Assembly: GCF_001636405.1 (NCBI RefSeq)
Contig: NZ_KV440950.1
Location: 4,320,778-4,384,777, forward strand
Direction: 5' to 3'
Source of the DNA: Peribacillus frigoritolerans
GTDB lineage: Bacteria; Bacillota; Bacilli; Bacillales; DSM-1321
Length of the DNA: 64,000 nt
Both the position numbers and the translations under genes were made by a program. The notes under the pieces were generated by a model, which saw nothing but the letters and a program-made list of their open reading frames with translations, ran no database searches and was not told the DNA's origin. Below, piece after piece: positions 35,782-44,144 of this stretch. Positions within the stretch are counted from its first letter, which is position 1, and each line of letters begins with the position of its first letter.

Positions 35782-36861
35782 TTACATTGGAGAAGGGAAT
35801 CTGGCAGCCTGAAAGTTTGTTAAAGATGCTTCTGCTAAAATTTCTCCGTTTGCATCTGCGCTAAATAATACTTGTACCCGATCTCCTGCTTGTAACTGAA
35901 GGATTGTAGTAACGGATAGTCCAATAGGTCTTGATTTCTCCAAGAAGTCATTAACAATATCTAAATTATCTCCGTTTACGTTAATGGAAATGGATGCGAC
36001 ATATCCTTCTTTTGAAGAATTCCTTTTTTTGTCTTTTGAAGAAGAATGATGTTTTCTGCAATAATCACAGTTGCAACTATTTTTACTGCAATAATCACAT
36101 TTGCAATTATCTTTTTTGTTTTTTGAGGAATCATTGCTTTTACTTTTTGACGGACAAAACGAGACTTTTGCTGTTATCTCATAAATTCCATCCTTAGTTG
36201 GAATAAATGTTGATATATGCGGATTATATTCATCCGCTAAATCAAACTGTTCAGTTTGGAATAAAACTTTTACAGAGGGAGTTAACGCTGCTTCGTAAAG
36301 TTGTGGTGTATTCTTATTAGCCCTGAACGCAGATGCTCTTACTAGATTATGTTTCTTATTATCACAGTGACAGTCATTATGTTTCTTATGGCACAAATGA
36401 CAGTCATCGGTTTTCTTTTGCTCACAAATACAGTCACTGTGTTTTTTATGACAACAATGACAATCATCCGATTTCTTTTGATGACAAATACAGTCATTAT
36501 GTTTCTTATGGCACAAATGACAGTCATCATCTTTCTTTTGCTCACAAATACAGTCATTGTGTTTCTTATGACAGCAGTGACAACCATCCGGTTTCTTTTG
36601 ATGACAAATACAGTCATTGTGTTTCTTATGACAACAGTGACAATCATCCGATTTCTTTTGATGACAAATACAGTCATTGTGTTTTTTATGACAGCAATGA
36701 CAATCATCCGGTTTCTTTTGGTGACATATACAGTCATTGTGTTTCTTATGGCAGCTATGACAATCATCCGGTTTCTTTTGCACACATTTCTTATTAAGAT
36801 ATGTGGTGTCTATAAAGGAATTACAATGTGAAATGGAATAATGATTTTTAATTATAATCAC
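35782..36861 (-). CDS. Cys/His tandem-repeat protein with C1q/BclA-like head, probable spore-surface protein
   Basis: 359 residues in three parts. After about 28 residues come seven tandem 20-residue repeats (36777-36358) of the form KK.DDCH.CHKKHNDCIC.Q. Each holds a CXXCH motif, a further CXC and extra histidines. The C-terminal part (from VRASAFRANKNTPQ) has the beta-strand pattern of C1q/TNF-like heads seen in exosporium BclA proteins, ending ASLTNFQAARFP. A second Cys-rich segment (CKCDYC...CNCDYC, about residues 250-275) is inserted between strands of this head. No signal peptide is visible. The start is unclear: GTG 36861 overlaps its own AAAGG site and no ATG is available. Metal binding on the spore surface is inferred. 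Confidence 0.75.
   Translation of the reverse strand: MIIIKNHYSISHCNSFIDTTYLNKKCVQKKPDDCHSCHKKHNDCICHQKKPDDCHCCHKKHNDCICHQKKSDDCHCCHKKHNDCICHQKKPDGCHCCHKKHNDCICEQKKDDDCHLCHKKHNDCICHQKKSDDCHCCHKKHSDCICEQKKTDDCHLCHKKHNDCHCDNKKHNLVRASAFRANKNTPQLYEAALTPSVKVLFQTEQFDLADEYNPHISTFIPTKDGIYEITAKVSFCPSKSKSNDSSKNKKDNCKCDYCSKNSCNCDYCRKHHSSSKDKKRNSSKEGYVASISINVNGDNLDIVNDFLEKSRPIGLSVTTILQLQAGDRVQVLFSADANGEILAEASLTNFQAARFPSPM
36358..36777 (-). repeat. seven 60-base coding tandem repeats
   Basis: Seven contiguous 60-base units in frame within the Cys/His-rich protein gene. They differ at scattered positions (Ser/Pro/Asp/Thr at residue 3, Cys/Leu/Ser at residue 8, His/Glu at residue 19). No spacers, so not a CRISPR array. 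Confidence 0.9.
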
Positions 36862-36911
36862 CTTTTTCTTTTTTTATTTTCGGGTTATTTTATTCATTAA
36901 AAGAAAAGATG

Positions 36912-36930
36912 TTTGTACATATGTTACAAA
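36912..36930. promoter_or_regulatory. palindrome upstream of the Cys/His-repeat gene
   Basis: TTTGTACATATGTTACAAA has six-base inverted arms (TTTGTA/TACAAA) around CATATG. It lies about 50 bases before the start, where an operator would be expected. The regulator is unknown. Confidence 0.35.
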
Positions 36931-37255
36931 TTTGAAAATAAATCTAACTCAAACAGCAAAAATCTACTGGATTTTATATCTTATTAAGAAGGTGGTCGTT
37001 AACAATAAGGAAGGGATTTTTGTGGATATAATCGGGGAAACAGATTCTTTATTCTCAATGAAAATGAGGTGAGGTATAACCGCACTTCAGTTTTGTTTGA
37101 TGAAGAACCAAGCTACTGCGATTCAAAGAGACCTGTTAGTAGAAAGGTCAGAAATTGAGTACATAAATCGTTTTTTGTTTAGTTGTTAAAAACTCTACAT
37201 ATAATATTAAAAAAGTTATAATTTCATCTTCTTCCATTTACCCTCACAACAAAAC

Positions 37256-37307
37256 AGAACAAATGTTCGCTTTTCACTTGCATACAAAACGTACGTTCGC
37301 ATATAAT
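37256..37307 (+). promoter_or_regulatory. SOS promoter with two LexA boxes
   Basis: AGAACAAATGTTCG (37256-37269) and AAAACGTACGTTCG (37286-37299) match the Gram-positive LexA/DinR consensus CGAAC-N4-GTTCG at 9 and 8 of 10 fixed positions. The second box lies between -35 TTGCAT (37278-37283) and a perfect -10 TATAAT (37302-37307), spacer 18, so LexA bound there would block RNA polymerase. Confidence 0.75.
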
Positions 37308-37341
37308 GATAGCAAGCAAGTAAGCAAAGGAGTGACTTGGA

Positions 37342-37563
37342 ATGAAATATATACTTCGTAAACATATGGAAGAAAATGCTCCATTAGAAATGATTTATCT
37401 CTCCGAACAAGGTAAGATTACACAACGGAAAATCCAAGTGCTTGAAATTTATCCAGGCCATATTCACGCATTCTGTTTTCTAAGGCAGACAAAACGGACA
37501 TTTAAAGTAGCCAACATCCTTTCTGCCCGCCTCATTAAGGCCAGGTTTTACAGGTCTGGCTGA
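37342..37563 (+). CDS. small WYL-domain-like protein, SOS-regulated
   Basis: 73 residues: MKYILRKHMEENAPLEMIYL, then a beta-rich IEIYPGHIHAFCF-type region and FKVANILSARL. The pattern (a residue triplet in a beta strand followed by CFLRQTKRTFKVANILSA) resembles a lone WYL ligand-binding domain without the usual N-terminal helix-turn-helix. AAAGGAG lies ten bases before the ATG. Two LexA boxes control it, so it should be made after DNA damage. It is monocistronic; the next gene converges. Its function is unknown. Confidence 0.75.
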   Translation: MKYILRKHMEENAPLEMIYLSEQGKITQRKIQVLEIYPGHIHAFCFLRQTKRTFKVANILSARLIKARFYRSG

Positions 37564-37580
37564 AGATTGCTCTTCAAGGT

Positions 37581-38138
37581 TCAACCTATTAACTCTTCTT
37601 CTTCCTGGATGTCCTTTTCCTGTTCAGTTAACGATTCCTCTTCATCTCTCAGACGATGAGCTAACCTTGAGGCGGCACTCGCGGCAATGCTTGCAACGAT
37701 GTCATCCAGGAAGGTATGCACGATTCCTTCTTGCTTCTTATCAAGTTCGTGTATGACGCCTATTTTATTTTTATCCAAATGGCCAAAGGTTGTTACAGCA
37801 ATGCTTCCGTAACCGAGTACTGCACCAAAGGCAATCGTTTCATCCACTCCGAATAGCCCTTCATCCGATTCAACAATCGATTGCAGGGGTTCTGATAGTT
37901 TTTTTTGCTCTGCCAGTTTATCCAGCTCCACACCGACTAAAATGGCATGTTGAATTTCCCTTTTCAACAGGACACGCTCAACGCTGTGGATGCATTCCTC
38001 CAGCTTAAGATCAGCTTTGTACGGGAACTGCAATTCATATACGATTTTTGCAATTGCCTCCACACTGACACCACGCTCCAATAATGTTCGTTTAGCCGCC
38101 TTTGTCACTTCCCTGCTGTGCACGTGTACATCTGCCAT
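37581..38138 (-). CDS. pgpA: phosphatidylglycerophosphatase A (YutG family)
   Basis: 185 residues, close to B. subtilis YutG. Signature stretches are KIVYELQFPYKADL, GLFGVDETIAFGAVLGYGSI and GIVHTFLDDIVASIAASAAS. The family dephosphorylates phosphatidylglycerophosphate to phosphatidylglycerol. The ATG at 38138 is chosen since AAAGGTGG is eight bases upstream. A GTG 12 bases earlier falls inside that site. The acidic tail (EEESLTEQEKDIQEEEE) is variable in the family. Standing alone, convergent with the WYL gene. Confidence 0.85.
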   Translation of the reverse strand: MADVHVHSREVTKAAKRTLLERGVSVEAIAKIVYELQFPYKADLKLEECIHSVERVLLKREIQHAILVGVELDKLAEQKKLSEPLQSIVESDEGLFGVDETIAFGAVLGYGSIAVTTFGHLDKNKIGVIHELDKKQEGIVHTFLDDIVASIAASAASRLAHRLRDEEESLTEQEKDIQEEEELIG

Positions 38139-38328
38139 TTTATTCGCCACCTTTTTTTGTATTATTTTTCTATATCCTTGTATTATAGCACCTTATAATT
38201 TAAATTTTTAGAAAATATAACGAAAATTTTATATTCCAAATTCTTGTCGCGGGAAAAAGTTGCAAGGCTATGCTAAAATAATCAAGTAAGTTGTTTTTCA
38301 TTATTAATTATCATTGAGGTGCGGGAGA

Positions 38329-39051
38329 ATGAGTTTACGCAAAGGCACAATTAAAGAGTACATGTTTAAAAGCGAAGCTTTAGCAGAAGAATTGGAATTG
38401 CTTGTCTACTTGCCTGCTAATTATTCGCCATTGTATAAATATTCGCTTGTGATTGCTCAGGATGGCCGTGATTATTTTCAAATGGGCCGAATCGGTCGGG
38501 TAGCAGATGAACTGTTAGGGAACGATGAGATCGAGAATATCATCATTGTCGGCATTCCTTATAAAGACCGCTTTGACCGCAGGCGCAAATATCATCCGGA
38601 CGGGGAACAGCATATTGCATACATACGTTTTCTTGCCCATGAACTAGTTCCGTTTTTAGATGATGAATTCCCAACCTATCAAATGGGACATGGTCGAACT
38701 TTGATCGGTGACTCTCTTGGCGGTACAGTTTCTTTATTGGCCGCTTTGCAGTATCCGCATACATTCGGTAAATGCATCATGCAGTCCCCGCTTGCCAATG
38801 AAGCAGTAATGGATGCTGTACGTAATTTTGAGGATCCGCATCTCCTCGAACTTTACCATGTGATCGGGACGGGTGAAACGGATGTACCGACGACGGATGG
38901 CAATAAGGCAAACTTCATAGAACCAAATAGGGAATTGCATAAATTAATAAACCAAAAAGGATTTCCTTGCTTCTATGAAGAATTTGAAGGTAATCATACC
39001 TGGAAATTCTGGCAGGCAGATTTGAAACGAGCACTATTGGAAATGTTCTAA
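38329..39051 (+). CDS. yjcH: esterase-like alpha/beta hydrolase (YjcH)
   Basis: 240 residues. It is an esterase D/enterochelin-esterase-like hydrolase. The nucleophile lies in LIGDSLGGTVSL, the acid is probably in GTGETDVPT and the histidine in FEGNHTWKFW. Its substrate is unknown. The gene order yjcH-yjcG-yjcF is the same set as in B. subtilis, which supports the name. The ATG at 38329 is chosen with GAGGTGCGGGAG before it. It probably forms an operon with the next two genes. Confidence 0.85.
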   Translation: MSLRKGTIKEYMFKSEALAEELELLVYLPANYSPLYKYSLVIAQDGRDYFQMGRIGRVADELLGNDEIENIIIVGIPYKDRFDRRRKYHPDGEQHIAYIRFLAHELVPFLDDEFPTYQMGHGRTLIGDSLGGTVSLLAALQYPHTFGKCIMQSPLANEAVMDAVRNFEDPHLLELYHVIGTGETDVPTTDGNKANFIEPNRELHKLINQKGFPCFYEEFEGNHTWKFWQADLKRALLEMF

Positions 39052-39140
39052 TTACTCGAAATCACCTGTTTGGGATGGTTTCAAGCAAAAAACATGTCCA
39101 ACTATAATACAACAATAAAAAATATCAGGAGGTTTTATTT

Positions 39141-39656
39141 ATGAAATATGGTGTTGCAATTTTCCCTTCAAAAAAACTTCAAGATTTAGCTAACTCCTAT
39201 CGCAAACGGTATGATACGAAGTATGCTTTCATACCACCGCATCTAACGCTTAAACCAACGTTCGAAGCGACGGATATGGAAATTTCAACAATCGCGGAAC
39301 AATTAAAAGGCATCGCTCAAAAGTGCAGACCTTTTACGATGAGCGTAACCAAAACGAAGTCTTTCCAACCCGTAAGTAATACTATTTATTTCAAAGTAGA
39401 ATTATCCGAAGGGCTTCAAGAGCTGCATGATGCGCTTAACAATGAGGATTTCATAAAAAGTGAAAGTGAACATGCATTTGTCCCGCATATTACAATCGCT
39501 CAAGATTTATCCGATAATGAGCATTCTGATGTTTTAGGCCAATTAAGCATGCTTGACATCAGCCATGAAGAAGAGGTGAAACGAGTTCACTTGCTGTATC
39601 AACTTGAAGATGGGGCATGGACCGTTTATGAAACATTTAGATTAGGAGCTGAATGA
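39141..39656 (+). CDS. yjcG: 2H phosphoesterase / RNA ligase-like protein (YjcG)
   Basis: 171 residues, matching the YjcG family. The two HXTX motifs of 2H phosphoesterases appear as PHLTLKP and PHITIAQ, about 90 residues apart. Relatives act on 2',3'-cyclic phosphates or 2'-5' bonds in RNA. AGGAGG lies nine bases before the ATG. It is followed four bases later by yjcF. Confidence 0.88.
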   Translation: MKYGVAIFPSKKLQDLANSYRKRYDTKYAFIPPHLTLKPTFEATDMEISTIAEQLKGIAQKCRPFTMSVTKTKSFQPVSNTIYFKVELSEGLQELHDALNNEDFIKSESEHAFVPHITIAQDLSDNEHSDVLGQLSMLDISHEEEVKRVHLLYQLEDGAWTVYETFRLGAE

Positions 39657-39660
39657 TTTC

Positions 39661-40089
39661 GTGTTTGTAAAAATCGCAGAGAACAGCCAAGAGCTTGAAA
39701 ACGCATATATGATTCGAAGAAAAGTGTTCGTCCAAGAACAAAACGTCCCTCTTGAAGAAGAGATCGATGAATATGAAAAAGATTCCACACATTTCGTTTT
39801 ATATGATGAGCAGCATCTGCCAATCGGTGCCGGCCGCTTCAGGGTCATTGACAACATCGGTAAAGTACAGCGCATTTGTGTACTGTCATCGGGCCGTAAG
39901 AATGGTGCCGGCGCCATGATCATGAATGCTATTGAGGAATACGCAATCCAGCAGGAAGTGCCTCAATTAAAGCTTGATTCCCAAGTGCATGCCATCCCTT
40001 TTTATTCAAAATTAGGTTATGAGATCGTTTCCGACGAATTCATGGATGCTGGCATTCCTCATAAAACGATGAAGAAAACCATTTTTTGA
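39661..40089 (+). CDS. yjcF: GNAT-family N-acetyltransferase (YjcF)
   Basis: 142 residues with the GNAT order: VFVQEQNVPLEEEIDEYEKD, GAGRFRVID, then RICVLSSGRKNGAGAMIM with the acetyl-CoA loop, and FYSKLGYEIVSDEFMDAGIP. It transfers an acetyl group from acetyl-CoA to an unknown amine. The start is GTG 39661; AGGAG lies within the end of yjcG. A strong terminator follows, closing the yjcH-yjcG-yjcF group. Confidence 0.87.
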   Translation: MFVKIAENSQELENAYMIRRKVFVQEQNVPLEEEIDEYEKDSTHFVLYDEQHLPIGAGRFRVIDNIGKVQRICVLSSGRKNGAGAMIMNAIEEYAIQQEVPQLKLDSQVHAIPFYSKLGYEIVSDEFMDAGIPHKTMKKTIF

Positions 40090-40092
40090 TAT

Positions 40093-40136
40093 AAAAAAGC
40101 TGTCCTTTCAGTCTTCTGATTGGACAGCTTTTTTTG
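40093..40136 (+). terminator. terminator of the yjcHGF group
   Basis: AAAAAAGCTGTCC...GGACAGCTTTTTTT hairpin. Confidence 0.9.
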
Positions 40137-40248
40137 TTCGTTCATGGACTTAAATTATCGTTTTATGAAAAAAACCATTTCCGTTCAATGGCAATCTCAT
40201 CAAAAATACATAGTCTATATATAGAAAGCAAGAAGGAGGGAAAATTTT

Positions 40249-40512
40249 ATGGGTAACAATGATTTTAACCTGGATGAGTCTCAAAAAAGACTGATGGAGC
40301 TGCTGGTTTCGAGGACTTTGAGAAAACATGGTTTCAAAAAGGAAAAGGTCGATCTAACTGAAAAAGAGAGAAACAACCTTAAAGAAACCGTTCGTTATTT
40401 ACAAGAGCAATCACTAAAAATCATAAACCAAGAAAAGAACATCACGGAACATGATGTTAATCCAGTTACCAATTCCATTCACAACAAATTCACGGATTCC
40501 AAAAATAAATGA
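40249..40512 (+). CDS. small spore-coat protein, CotW-like
   Basis: 87 residues, highly charged and helical: DESQKRLMELLVSRTLRKHG, then EKERNNLKETVRYLQEQSLK. The pattern recalls CotW of the B. subtilis cotVWXYZ cluster (a helix, a KHG turn, then a second helix). The next gene is a CotX homologue, which supports a spore outer-coat role. AAGGAGGG precedes the ATG. The assignment is by pattern and neighbour, not strong identity. Confidence 0.6.
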   Translation: MGNNDFNLDESQKRLMELLVSRTLRKHGFKKEKVDLTEKERNNLKETVRYLQEQSLKIINQEKNITEHDVNPVTNSIHNKFTDSKNK

Positions 40513-40745
40513 CGCACCATATCACCTAATCACCTTACTTGCTGGCGAGAAATAAGTAAACCGAGACATAGCAGCACTTACATTTCATTCCTAAAGCTCC
40601 AGCTTCTTTATTATTCATCCCCCACACACTAATACTTTCTCTAAGTATTTAAAAAATAGACGAATGAACTGATTTATTCGTCCAACCCGATTAACCATCA
40701 AAGCATATTTTAATAGGGAATAAAACCTAAGGAGGAAAAAACAAC

Positions 40746-41234
40746 ATGAACCAAAATGTATATCGTAGCAATTGTAACACACATGATGACTCTGAAAGGT
40801 CATGGTCGGCTCTAGATTCCGCTTCCAGACATCCCCTTTCAGGATTCTGTAACGACGATGACACAAAGATTGACCAAGATGCAAGACAGGATAATAATCA
40901 AGTTCAGCTTTCTGAAGAACTTATTTACATTAAAGATTCTTGTAATGTAAATATCACTTCAACGGATGTTAAAGCGGCCCTCTCACTACAAGCTGCTCTA
41001 CAAGCTGCAATTGCGGTCATCGTAAGCATTTCCGTTGCAGATGGTGATAATGCTGATAAGATCACTCAACAATTAATCCAATCTTCTAATGTTAAACAAA
41101 TCACGCGCCAAAAAACAATTGTTGAAAACAGCCGTGATATCGACATTACAACAACTGATGCACAAATCGCTCTTAACATCCAACTTTTATTGCAACTATT
41201 GTTAGCCCTAATCGTGGAAATAGACATTCTTTAA
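40746..41234 (+). CDS. cotX: spore coat protein X (CotX/CotV family)
   Basis: 162 residues. After a short hydrophilic start (SWSALDSASRHPLSG) come two tandem CotX domains. The first is IKDSCNVNITSTDVKAALSL QAALQAA-type (about residues 62-100); the second is SRDIDITTTDAQIALNIQLL (about 135-160). CotX forms part of the insoluble outer coat or crust of spores. AAGGAGG precedes the ATG. CotY and CotZ genes usually beside it are absent from this window. Confidence 0.85.
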   Translation: MNQNVYRSNCNTHDDSERSWSALDSASRHPLSGFCNDDDTKIDQDARQDNNQVQLSEELIYIKDSCNVNITSTDVKAALSLQAALQAAIAVIVSISVADGDNADKITQQLIQSSNVKQITRQKTIVENSRDIDITTTDAQIALNIQLLLQLLLALIVEIDIL

Positions 41235-41245
41235 GAAGTCAGCAC

Positions 41246-41273
41246 AAAAAGGACACTTCACGTGTCCTCTTTT
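41246..41273 (+). terminator. terminator of cotX
   Basis: AAAAAGGACAC...GTGTCCTCTTTT hairpin. Confidence 0.75.
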
Positions 41274-41288
41274 GTCTTTCTGGAGGAA

Positions 41289-41597
41289 CTAGACAATTTC
41301 GTTGATGAACCTGCCTTTTCCTGTCATTCCAGCCGTTAAATCCTTCCTGACGCTCCTGCCCATTTCATGTTGATATGTGCCTGCTCCATATGCACTTACC
41401 CGAACATTATCTTGAATTTGATTTAATCCTTCAACGCTTTCCCTTTCCCTTTCCCTTTCCCTTTCCAACACCTGATCAAAACGGATGGGTTGAATGGGTG
41501 CCGCTCCTTTAACAATTCTTACTTTCCCTGCAGCTTCGACCTTCCGGTTGGCATATTGAATATAATCAAATTGTGTGACAGGTGCTATATATCCCAT
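41289..41597 (-). CDS. hypothetical protein with a hexanucleotide repeat
   Basis: 102 residues, not recognised. It begins MGYIAPVTQFDYIQYANRKV and ends TGKGRFINEIV. In the middle an ERERERERE run is coded by five perfect GGAAAG units (41437-41466 on the plus strand as CTTTCC). Each unit is two codons, so slippage would change length without breaking the frame. AAGGAGGGG precedes the ATG. Position between cotX and yjcD suggests a sporulation-time gene, but that is inference. Confidence 0.7.
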   Translation of the reverse strand: MGYIAPVTQFDYIQYANRKVEAAGKVRIVKGAAPIQPIRFDQVLERERERERESVEGLNQIQDNVRVSAYGAGTYQHEMGRSVRKDLTAGMTGKGRFINEIV

Positions 41598-41748
41598 AGT
41601 AACCCCTCCTTATATTGAAATAGTTATGTTGTCATTTAATTACCCTGCCAGAACAATATTTAAACATGATTTCCACATTCTTTTTTCCTAATCTTCTGGT
41701 ATGATGAGTATTGCCGATATTTTTAATAGATTAGAGGTATCCATTTAT

Positions 41749-44022
41749 ATGAATCAAGCAAAATCTGGCAATGAAATCGTACATTTACATACCGTTTCAG
41801 CTGGTGAGCTGCAGACACTTTTTGAAAAAGGAAAACGTGATCAGCTTTCTTGTATCATTTGTCATAAACCAGTGAAATTATTTATTGGAATCCATGAGAC
41901 ACCTTATTTTTATCATAGCGACCCATCGCAGGGACCCTGTGAAATGCCAATTTCAGAATCCATAAATGAAGATAAGCCCTTAGAATATATGGAACAGAAT
42001 GGATTTAGGATTCCAACATCACGAACCATTACTGAAACGAAAACCATTACCGAACCTTTCCTTAAAAGCCGCCCCATAACCGGCAATCCGAAATATTCAG
42101 ATAAGCCATATGACATGGCACAATCAGAGGAACCATACTTTCAAGAATTATCCTCTTCAGGGGTTGTTCTCGATGCAGAGCAACTCAAAGCGGTAATGAC
42201 GATCGATGGACCCATCCTTGTCCTTTCAGGAGCAGGTAGCGGGAAAACCCGCGTATTGACGGTACGCACTGCCTATATGCTCACAGTGAAAAAGATTGAT
42301 CCAAAAAGTATCATGCTTGTAACATTTACGGCGAAATCCGCAAAGGAAATGCAGCAGCGTCTGCTCGGTTATCCCTATATGACGCCCTCCCTTGTTTCTC
42401 AAATCGTTAGCGGGACCTTTCATAGCATCTTTTATAAAATCCTGATTTTCCACGAACCAGCCAAATGGCAGCGCGATTTCCTATTGAAGTGGGAGTGGGA
42501 AAAAGAAAAGGTATTGAAACAGGCTGGCAGGGAATTGGAACTTGATGATAAGGAATTTGCATATGATCAGGCCCTTCAACAAATCGGGCTTTGGAAAAAC
42601 TCTTTGGCTTTTCCAGAAGATATTCACCCTAAGGACGATTGGGAGAAATCGTGTTTATTTTTATATAAGAAATATGAAGAATATAAACAGCAAACAGGGA
42701 AGTATGATTTTGATGATATGCTTGTAGGCTGTTATGTATTTTTAAAAAATCACCCAGATTTTTTAAAGAAATATCAGCAAAGGTTTAACTATTTTTTGGT
42801 AGATGAGTTTCAGGATATCAATAAAGTTCAATATGAATTGATAAAACTCCTCTCTGCTGAATCAAAAAATGTATGTGCGGTTGGAGATGATGACCAATCC
42901 ATCTATTCATTCCGTGGAAGCGATCCGAAGTATATTTTGAATTTCAATCATGACTTCCCTCGATCCCAAGTGGTGAAGCTGACGGAGAATTACCGCTCTT
43001 CCCACGAAATTGTCGCTACAGCGAACCGCTTGATCAAGCGAAACCAGAACCGGATGGAGAAAAAGATGAGGGCACAGCATGATTCAGGAAATCCACCTGT
43101 TTTATTTTATCCTTATGATGAAGAATTGGAAGCGACGATGATTGTATCCGATATCCAAGAGAAAATATCCAAGGGAGCAAACCCTGGGGACTTTGCAGTA
43201 TTGTACAGGACACACACGATGTCCAGGGCCATTTTTGAACGGCTTGCCGCTTCCAATCTGCCATTCGTCATTGAAAAGGATGCGGATTCGTTTTATCAGC
43301 GTAAGGTCATTCGCGGCATGCTTGCCTTTTTGCGCTTGAGTTTGTTCCCGCATGACAGCAAGGCAGCATCTGATGTCCTTTCCTCCCTATTCTTAAAGCA
43401 AAGTATATTACAAGAGTTAAAAGCAATGACAATATTGCAGGATTGTGACTTCATCGATGCATTTGCTTTTGTTAAGACTGGACATGCTTTTCAAGAACGA
43501 AAATTAAAAACGATTCCGGGACAGATTCGGTCTTTAAAAATTATGTCGCCACTCGTAGCGTTAGAGATCATCGAGAAAGATTTAGGATACCAGGAATATG
43601 TAAAAAAACGCGGTAATGATGCGAACCTGGAAAAAGGGTCCGATGACATCCGTGACTTAAAGGTGGCGGCAAATCGTTTTCCAACCGTTGCCGCTTTCAT
43701 TGAACATGTCGATCATATGACTGCGATGGTCCAAGAGATTAAACAGCTATCGAAACACTTTAAGGATGCCATACAGCTTACCACCATACATCGTTCCAAA
43801 GGGCTTGAATATCAAACCGTATATGTCCTTGCTGCTGTCGATGGCAGCATTCCTCATGATTTCGCACTTGAATCTTACCGAAAAGGGGAACTATCCCCTC
43901 TTGAAGAGGAAAGACGATTGCTCTATGTAGCGGCAACCAGGGCTAAAAAGGATCTTTACCTTTCCATCCTGCAAACTAGACGCGGACGGACTGCCCATCC
44001 ATCACGTTTCCTGAAGCTTTGA
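41749..44022 (+). CDS. yjcD: UvrD/Rep-type DNA helicase (YjcD)
   Basis: About 757 residues, the length of B. subtilis YjcD as I recall it. Superfamily 1 motifs are all present: LSGAGSGKTRVL, VTFTAKSA, FLVDEFQDIN, GDDDQSIYSFRGSDP, LTENYRS, TTIHRSKGLEYQTVYVL and LLYVAATRAKKDL. Residues about 25-75 carry a CIICHKPVKL...YHSDPSQGPC cysteine/histidine motif that resembles the CoiA N-terminus. It unwinds DNA 3'-5'; its cellular role is unclear. The ATG at 41749 follows AGAGGT. An in-frame ATG at 41701 overlaps a TATGAT sequence that looks like a -10 element. Confidence 0.87.
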   Translation: MNQAKSGNEIVHLHTVSAGELQTLFEKGKRDQLSCIICHKPVKLFIGIHETPYFYHSDPSQGPCEMPISESINEDKPLEYMEQNGFRIPTSRTITETKTITEPFLKSRPITGNPKYSDKPYDMAQSEEPYFQELSSSGVVLDAEQLKAVMTIDGPILVLSGAGSGKTRVLTVRTAYMLTVKKIDPKSIMLVTFTAKSAKEMQQRLLGYPYMTPSLVSQIVSGTFHSIFYKILIFHEPAKWQRDFLLKWEWEKEKVLKQAGRELELDDKEFAYDQALQQIGLWKNSLAFPEDIHPKDDWEKSCLFLYKKYEEYKQQTGKYDFDDMLVGCYVFLKNHPDFLKKYQQRFNYFLVDEFQDINKVQYELIKLLSAESKNVCAVGDDDQSIYSFRGSDPKYILNFNHDFPRSQVVKLTENYRSSHEIVATANRLIKRNQNRMEKKMRAQHDSGNPPVLFYPYDEELEATMIVSDIQEKISKGANPGDFAVLYRTHTMSRAIFERLAASNLPFVIEKDADSFYQRKVIRGMLAFLRLSLFPHDSKAASDVLSSLFLKQSILQELKAMTILQDCDFIDAFAFVKTGHAFQERKLKTIPGQIRSLKIMSPLVALEIIEKDLGYQEYVKKRGNDANLEKGSDDIRDLKVAANRFPTVAAFIEHVDHMTAMVQEIKQLSKHFKDAIQLTTIHRSKGLEYQTVYVLAAVDGSIPHDFALESYRKGELSPLEEERRLLYVAATRAKKDLYLSILQTRRGRTAHPSRFLKL

Positions 44023-44072
44023 CCAAAAGCCGACGCTATAAATCTTGCAAATGGACTTTTTAAAATTAAAAA

Positions 44073-44144
44073 ACTGCAGGCAAACTTGCTTTTTTTCAAG
44101 TTTGTCTGCAGTCTGAAGGCCTGCATGATAGCAGGCCCTTTTTC
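44073..44144 (+). terminator. double terminator after yjcD
   Basis: ACTGCAGGCAAACTTG and its complement form a first hairpin (44073-44112). GGCCTGC...GCAGGCC with CTTTTTC forms a second (44118-44144). Confidence 0.8.

Noticed and set aside
36333..36831. Long plus- and minus-strand frames of about 150 codons within the Cys/His repeat region; also the look of a CRISPR array
   Set aside because: The 60-base periodicity keeps all frames open. The units are contiguous without spacers, and only the frame that joins to the C1q-like head makes a sensible protein.
38300..38325. Fur-box-like ATTATTAATTATCA before yjcH
   Set aside because: Only one half site fits the 7-1-7 consensus; AT-rich chance match.
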